From: Actinomycetota bacterium
GTDB lineage: Bacteria; Actinomycetota; Humimicrobiia; Humimicrobiales; Humimicrobiaceae
NCBI GenBank assembly: GCA_012837825.1
Contig: DUQM01000001.1
Coordinates: forward strand, 1-41,192
DNA length: 41,192 bases
Reading direction: 5' to 3'
The notes under the pieces: generated by a model
Database searches by the model: none
Told to the model about the DNA's origin: nothing
What the model saw: the letters and a program-made list of their open reading frames with translations, nothing else
Shown here: piece by piece, positions 36,544 to 41,192 of the stretch
Numbering within the stretch: the first letter of the stretch is position 1
Layout of the letters: every line of letters begins with the position of its first letter
Translations under genes and position numbers: made by a program

Positions 36544-36649
36544 ATCTTAATATGTCTTTATGCTGCATTTTTTAAATTGAAAGGTCTCCGGCCTGATTTT
36601 TGAAGTAAAAATTTTTATTATTGAAGCAGGGAAAGAATTCTGAAAACCA

Positions 36650-38371
36650 ATGGATTTTAATGACAATGATAATCTTAAAAAAATACTGAAAGGCAGCGAT
36701 ACCGCAGAAATTGACCGTGAATGCATGGAATCAGGCATTGATTCCGGGTGGCTTATGAATAATGCGGGTACATGTGTTTCAGATTTTATTCTGGACTGCT
36801 ATCGGAAAAAGGAATTTGTTTTTGGTTCCGGGCAGAATGCTGTCGGAAAAACCGGCCGGGTGAAAACCTGCAAAAGTAAATCGGTATTAAAACTAAAGGG
36901 CTGCATACTGTGTGGAACCGGGAATAATGGCGGAGACGGCTTTGTCTGCGCATTAAATCTTTTAAAAAAAGGAATGGATTTAACCTTATTCTGTTCCGGT
37001 TTCCAGGAAAAACTGAAAGGTGACAGTCTTTTTTATTACAGAAAACTATTGGAAATCAAAGAAAAGCCTGACCCGCGGACTGATAAAATCCCCGGCAGCA
37101 TAAAAATTTTTTTTCCGGAAAACGGAAATGAAAAAGACTATTTGGCAAAACTGGAAAATTGTCTTCTGGAATCTGATTTTGCCGTGGATGCATTATTCGG
37201 AACAGGGCTTCACAATGACATCAGAGGCAGAGGCCCGGAGATAATTGATCTGGTGAACAGAATCAGAAAATCAAAAAAAGAGCTGATTGTTTTTGCAGTA
37301 GACATTCCTTCCGGCATAGATTCTGACGATGGTAAAATACTCGGAAAAGCGATAAAGGCGGACCATACTATTACTTTCGGAACAAAAAAAACAGGGCATG
37401 TCATTTATCCGGGTTCTGAATATTCCGGCAAAGTAATAGTTACAGACATAGGAATACCTGATAGTATTTTAAAAAAACATGACGGCTGTTTTGAAGCTAC
37501 ATTAAAATGGGTAGCTGAAAAACTTCCGGACAGAGGGCAATATTCTTATAAACATTCGGTAGGCAAATTGCTTGTCATAGCAGGTTCAAGAGGTTTTACA
37601 GGAGCAGCAGCAATGACCTGCCAGGCTGCTATAAGAGCGGGGGCCGGAATAGTAACACTTGTCTGCCCTGTGGAACTAAACGAAATATTTGAAATCAAGC
37701 TGACAGAAGAAATGACATACCCTGTTGAGCAGACGGATGCCGGAAGCCTTCATTTGAATTCTTTCAGGGAAATATTGAATGAAAGCAAGAAATATGACGG
37801 ACTTGCAATCGGACCGGGTCTTTCCAGAAATCCAAGCACTGTTATGCTGGTAAGAGAAATACTTAAAAACATTAAAATACCGACAGTTCTTGATGCTGAC
37901 GGACTCAGAGCGCTTGCAGCTCCGCTGGAGATACAGGAAGATGCTTTGTTTAATCTTGAAAATGTAATAATTACTCCGCATCCCGGAGAATTATGTTCAA
38001 TTCTTTCAAAAGAAAAAATAAATCCTGAAGAAAGAATTGCCTCAAACAGGGAATCGTCTGAAAAATTTGGCGTTGTTTCAGTCCTGAAAGGTTCTTCAAC
38101 GATTATTACATATAAAAAAGATACTTTCATAAACCCGACCGGTGATTTTGCTCTTGCAACCGCCGGAACCGGAGATATCCTGACGGGGATCATCGGTGCA
38201 TTTCTCTGCCAGGGGATGGACAGGCTAAGCGCTGCTGTCTGTGGTACTTATATCCATGGCCTTGCTTCTGATTTCATAAGTATCTGTACCGGTAAAACCT
38301 CAATGATTGCGACAGACCTTCTTGAGGGATTAAAAAAGGTATTTCTGGAAATTGAAAAATTAAAGTATTAA
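36650..38371 (+). CDS. nnr: Bifunctional NAD(P)H-hydrate epimerase / ADP-dependent (S)-NAD(P)H-hydrate dehydratase
   Basis: Repairs damaged hydrated NAD(P)H: the N-terminal domain (about 1-270) epimerises R and S forms, and the C-terminal domain (about 290-573) dehydrates the S form. GTGNNGGDG lies at 89-97, followed by VDALFGTGL and DIPSGIDSDDG. The C-terminal half has KLLVIAGSRGFTGAAAMTCQ, DADGLRAL, ITPHPGEL and AGTGDILTG with catalytic-type D509. Between about 52 and 82 there is a low-similarity stretch longer than I would expect. The start ATG 36650 has AGGGAAAG some bases upstream. Confidence 0.94.
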   Translation: MDFNDNDNLKKILKGSDTAEIDRECMESGIDSGWLMNNAGTCVSDFILDCYRKKEFVFGSGQNAVGKTGRVKTCKSKSVLKLKGCILCGTGNNGGDGFVCALNLLKKGMDLTLFCSGFQEKLKGDSLFYYRKLLEIKEKPDPRTDKIPGSIKIFFPENGNEKDYLAKLENCLLESDFAVDALFGTGLHNDIRGRGPEIIDLVNRIRKSKKELIVFAVDIPSGIDSDDGKILGKAIKADHTITFGTKKTGHVIYPGSEYSGKVIVTDIGIPDSILKKHDGCFEATLKWVAEKLPDRGQYSYKHSVGKLLVIAGSRGFTGAAAMTCQAAIRAGAGIVTLVCPVELNEIFEIKLTEEMTYPVEQTDAGSLHLNSFREILNESKKYDGLAIGPGLSRNPSTVMLVREILKNIKIPTVLDADGLRALAAPLEIQEDALFNLENVIITPHPGELCSILSKEKINPEERIASNRESSEKFGVVSVLKGSSTIITYKKDTFINPTGDFALATAGTGDILTGIIGAFLCQGMDRLSAAVCGTYIHGLASDFISICTGKTSMIATDLLEGLKKVFLEIEKLKY

Positions 38372-38440
38372 AATTGATTCTTACTGTTATATTCTTCAAA
38401 TATAAAAACTATTTAGTTAACAAATATTAAGGAGAAAATT

Positions 38441-38761
38441 ATATCCGGACTTGCAGCGCAAGACATATGTCAGTCAATATAGTTACAATAAATGAAAATG
38501 TATCAACTGAAGAACTGTCAGTGTTATTAATAGAAAAAAAGATAAGCGGTGTCCCCTGTGGTAAACGATGACGGAATCATGGTTGAAGTGGCAACGGGAA
38601 AGGACATAACCATTAAAATTAAAGACACTTCGGTATCCGATATTGCTGAAATGATGGTAAATAACAAAGTAAACAGAATTCCGATAGTTGATAAAGAAGA
38701 CAGACCTGCAGGTATTATTACCGGAGCAGATATTGTAAAATCTTTTGCGAAAAATCAGTAA
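38441..38761 (+). pseudogene. Decayed two-CBS-domain protein
   Basis: Three frames together spell a tandem CBS protein. Bases 38441-38467 read (ATA)SGLAAQDI. The frame from ATG 38467 reads SVNIVTINENVSTEELSVLL, IEKKISGVP. The frame from 38555 reads PVVNDDGIMVEV and continues to IPIVDKEDRPAGIITGADIV. The joins imply loss of one base near 38465-38468 and one extra C in the run 38553-38556. The apparent start is ATA, six bases after AAGGAG. Between NDDG and IMVEV about 40 residues of a normal CBS pair seem missing. Several independent lesions favour a true pseudogene over a single sequence error. Confidence 0.78.
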
Positions 38762-38779
38762 ATAGGAAGAAAATTCGGA

Positions 38780-39994
38780 ATGAATAATTTAAACTATGTT
38801 TATCATCCTAATGATCGTTTTGCCTGGGTAGAAATAAATCTGGATAATCTTGACAGCAATTTAAAACTTGTAAGAGAATTTATTTTTTCATGCAATTCTG
38901 AAAAAGACAATAAAAAACCGGATATAATGACTGTCGTAAAGGCAAACGCATACGGTCACGGTCTTCTGGAAATATCAAAAAGAGCAATTGCCGCGGGTTC
39001 TTCATCGCTTGGCGTGGCGCTTATCCACGAAGGTCTCAGGCTCAGGAACGGCGGGGTAAAAGTTCCGGTAATATGTCTCGGAGCCCATTCTCCTGAAAAA
39101 GTAAAAGATGCAGTTGAGAATGATATACATTTGTCTGTTACTTCCGTAAACAGTGCGAAAATAATTTCGGATATCTGCAGTTCCATTAATAAAGATTGCA
39201 GGGTTCATATAAAGATTGATACCGGGATGAACCGCATAGGTCTTGATTTTAAAAATGCCGTAAAAGATATAATTGCGATATCAAAAATGCCGGGCATAAA
39301 GACAGAAGGAGTATTTACTCATTTTGCATGTGCGTCAAGGAAAGAAGATTCCTATAATATGCTCCAATGGGGCAGATTTAAAAAGATAATGGATGAACTT
39401 AAAATCACATGCCCTGAAATAGAAAATTATCACTGTTCCAATAGTGCTGCATTTTTAAGATATCCCGAGATGCATCTTGACATAGTAAGGCTCGGCATTA
39501 TTATTTACGGAATAAACCCCTTTAATAATGATTATGAAGATTTCTGCAGCAGGGATGTAATGGATTTTATCTCAAAACTTAAACCGGTTTTAAGCCTTAA
39601 AGCAAGAATTTCTTTTATTAAAAAAGTTCAAAAAGGTGAAAATATTTCTTACTGTGGCACATTTAAAACAAAAAGAGACAGCATAATTGCAACAATTCCG
39701 ATCGGATATGCAGACGGCTACTCCTGGAATTTTTCAAACAAAGCTTATGCTATTTTTAATGATTGCCTTGCCCCGGTTGTCGGGAATATTACAATGGACC
39801 AGACAATGATCGATCTGACCGGATGCAATGGGGCAGGCGATGCCAAAGCCGGTGATGAGGTAGTCCTTATAGGCCATGGCGGCGGTAAGCAGATAACGGC
39901 AAACGAACTGGCAGATCTTATAGAGACAATCAATTATGAAATAATATGCATGATAGGCGACAGAATACCAAGAATATATACGAAAGGCGGATAA
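38780..39994 (+). CDS. alr: Alanine racemase
   Basis: Makes D-alanine for peptidoglycan using PLP. The product has 404 residues. PLP lysine K54 lies in VVKANAYGHG. The second catalytic residue is Y291 in SYCGTFKT. HIKIDTGMNRIGLD, FTHFACAS, HCSNSAAFLR, IPIGYADGY and GNITMDQTMIDLT are all family marks. ATG 38780 follows AGGAAG. It is 18 bases after the CBS remnant and is followed after two bases by the flavoprotein gene. Confidence 0.96.
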   Translation: MNNLNYVYHPNDRFAWVEINLDNLDSNLKLVREFIFSCNSEKDNKKPDIMTVVKANAYGHGLLEISKRAIAAGSSSLGVALIHEGLRLRNGGVKVPVICLGAHSPEKVKDAVENDIHLSVTSVNSAKIISDICSSINKDCRVHIKIDTGMNRIGLDFKNAVKDIIAISKMPGIKTEGVFTHFACASRKEDSYNMLQWGRFKKIMDELKITCPEIENYHCSNSAAFLRYPEMHLDIVRLGIIIYGINPFNNDYEDFCSRDVMDFISKLKPVLSLKARISFIKKVQKGENISYCGTFKTKRDSIIATIPIGYADGYSWNFSNKAYAIFNDCLAPVVGNITMDQTMIDLTGCNGAGDAKAGDEVVLIGHGGGKQITANELADLIETINYEIICMIGDRIPRIYTKGG

Positions 39995-39996
39995 AA

Positions 39997-40572
39997 ATGA
40001 GAGTTACTTTATTTAATTGCAGTCCCAGAAAAGACGGCAATACCTATACGGGACTTAAAATCATTGCTGGTGAGCTTGAAAAAGAATCTATATCAACCGG
40101 GATAGTGCAGATGGGATGCGAAAAAATCTATGGCTGTGATGCATGCGGCATATGTAAAAAAACAAAAAGCGGGTTCTGCAATATAAAAGATGATATGGTA
40201 AATGACTCAATTAAAAAAGTTTATGAAAGCGAAGGTTTTATAATAGGATCACCTACATATTTCGGTTCAGTCACTGCAGAAGCGAAGGCATTCATAGACA
40301 GGCTGGGATATGCTTCAAGGGCTGCCGGCATGAAATTAAACAGAAAGGCGGCAGCAGGAATAGCCATTGCAAGAAGAGCGGGAGCAGTGGATGCCGTGCT
40401 TCAGATAAATAAAATGTTTCTTATAAGCGGTTGCATAATACCATGCTCTTCTTACTGGAATATGGCAATAGGACGGGAAAAAGGAGACATATTAAATGAT
40501 GCAGAGGGCATAGAAACATTTATTAATCTGGGAAAAAACATGGCATGGCTTTTAAATAAAATAAATGGCTGA
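39997..40572 (+). CDS. Flavodoxin-fold NAD(P)H-dependent oxidoreductase, iron-sulfur flavoprotein-like
   Basis: ATG 39997 gives 191 residues (MRVTLFNCSPRKDGNTYTGL), with AAGGCGG at 39984-39990. The in-frame upstream extension lies inside alr and has no family match. The N-terminal NCSPRKDGNT is the FMN phosphate loop, and GSPTYFGSVTAEAKAFIDR is the second flavin region. C47, C50, C53 and C61 form a compact C-x2-C-x2-C-x7-C motif of the kind that holds a 4Fe-4S cluster in iron-sulfur flavoproteins. The physiological partner is unknown. It is probably co-transcribed with alr. Confidence 0.85.
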   Translation: MRVTLFNCSPRKDGNTYTGLKIIAGELEKESISTGIVQMGCEKIYGCDACGICKKTKSGFCNIKDDMVNDSIKKVYESEGFIIGSPTYFGSVTAEAKAFIDRLGYASRAAGMKLNRKAAAGIAIARRAGAVDAVLQINKMFLISGCIIPCSSYWNMAIGREKGDILNDAEGIETFINLGKNMAWLLNKING

Positions 40573-40660
40573 TAATGCATAAATGATAATTCAGAGAAAA
40601 AGCCTTGTTAATTAAAGACATATTTTAAAAATTTTTTTCTTATAAATGAATGGAGATTAA

Positions 40661-41155
40661 ATGGCGAATAAAAAAATAAGCATATATGCACTGATTGTAA
40701 TCATCATTGCGGTGCTTTCTGTTTTTGGAGCAGGATGCGCAAAAAGAGGCACGATTGAACCGGACTACAGCAAGGTTGTTGCGGAGGATTTTCTGGCTGC
40801 AGTCAGTGCAAGTGATTATGATTCTGTTTCTGCAGTGATTAGTGAAGATTTTAAAAAAAGCCTCAAATCAATGATCAATACTGCAACCGGCAAAGAATAT
40901 ACAAGTGAGAAAGAGGCGTTTGCAGATAAAATCTGCAAGCCTATTAATGAAAAAATAGGCAAGTATGAAAAAGGAAGCCTGTCTTTTGTAAAAACACTTT
41001 CAGAAAAGGGATGTACAAGTGTTTTTTATAAATCCGAATATTCAAAAGAAGCACAGGGAGATGTAACAGTGCAGTTTGTTTATGAAGAATCGGAAGGAAA
41101 AATGCTTGTAGGCGGAATATGGTTTTCTTCAAAGACTTTGAAGCAGCAAGGATAA
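40661..41155 (+). CDS. Predicted lipoprotein, small NTF2-like fold
   Basis: A 164-residue protein I do not recognise by name. Residues 1-25 form a lipoprotein signal peptide: KK, a hydrophobic stretch and GAGC with C26 as the likely lipidated cysteine; the -3 residue is Gly, less usual than Leu. The mature part (VVAEDFLAAVSASDYDSVSA, VISEDFKK and the closing beta-rich SVFYKSEYS...VTVQFVYEES) has the look of secreted NTF2-like domains with a DUF3887/DUF4878-style pattern, but this is uncertain. TGGAG precedes ATG 40661. No function can be given. Confidence 0.75.
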   Translation: MANKKISIYALIVIIIAVLSVFGAGCAKRGTIEPDYSKVVAEDFLAAVSASDYDSVSAVISEDFKKSLKSMINTATGKEYTSEKEAFADKICKPINEKIGKYEKGSLSFVKTLSEKGCTSVFYKSEYSKEAQGDVTVQFVYEESEGKMLVGGIWFSSKTLKQQG

Positions 41156-41192
41156 AACTTATTATTTTTTATAATCTAAAACAACTGTTTTA

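Noticed and set aside
38549-38761. 70-residue stand-alone CBS protein
   Set aside because: It begins mid-domain; the preceding half of the CBS pair is readable in other frames, so it is part of a broken longer gene.
39946-39996. Upstream start for the flavoprotein gene inside alr
   Set aside because: The 17 added residues come from alr coding DNA in another frame; ATG 39997 has a good ribosome site and begins the flavodoxin fold.
1-41192. CRISPR arrays, prophage or integrated element
   Set aside because: No regularly spaced repeats, integrase, transposase or phage genes; all genes lie in one direction in a conserved housekeeping order.

Overview
This is a ribosomal, transcription and translation superoperon from a bacterium, about 41 kb with every recognised gene on the + strand. 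The best taxonomic guess is a low-GC, deep-branching member of the Actinobacteriota. Three things support this. The RNA polymerase beta-prime subunit carries a charged helical insertion of about 100 residues near its N terminus (roughly residues 143-250), followed by a stretch very like actinobacterial beta-prime. The order rpsI - glmM - acpS - NAD(P)HX repair - alr is an actinobacterial layout. The r-proteins S4, S14, L33 and L36 are the zinc-binding Gram-positive types. The DNA is clearly AT-rich by eye, so it is not a typical high-GC actinomycete, and the assignment is an inference.

Layout. Bases 1-106 are the 3' end of one tuf gene. Then come rpmG, tRNA-Trp, secE, nusG, rplK and rplA; an L10 leader with rplJ and rplL; a structured spacer; rpoB and rpoC (about 4.0-11.8 kb). 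A strong promoter opens the str block (rpsL, rpsG, fusA, second tuf). It runs directly into the S10, spc and alpha blocks (rpsJ to rplQ, about 16.4-31.9 kb), including secY, adk, map, infA and rpmJ, then truA, rplM and rpsI. Gene rpmD (L30) is absent from its usual place. From 33.6 kb the content shifts to envelope and housekeeping genes: an ornithine-racemase-like PLP enzyme, glmM, acpS, a bifunctional NAD(P)HX epimerase/dehydratase, a decayed two-CBS gene, alr, an iron-sulfur flavoprotein-like gene and a small lipoprotein gene.

The genes supply the ribosome, elongation factors, core RNA polymerase, the NusG elongation factor and the Sec channel. The tail supplies peptidoglycan precursors (GlmM, Alr), acyl-carrier-protein activation and cofactor repair.

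Main points for a second look: infA has no ATG/GTG/TTG start and appears to begin at AUU, as infC does in E. coli; the rpmG stop codon shares two bases with the mature tRNA-Trp 5' end; three unrelated inverted repeats sit on the three intergenic TTGACA hexamers; the two tuf copies are identical over 117 bases including a short 3' flank; EF-Tu has a four-cysteine loop in its G domain; and a two-CBS gene has been broken by several lesions.
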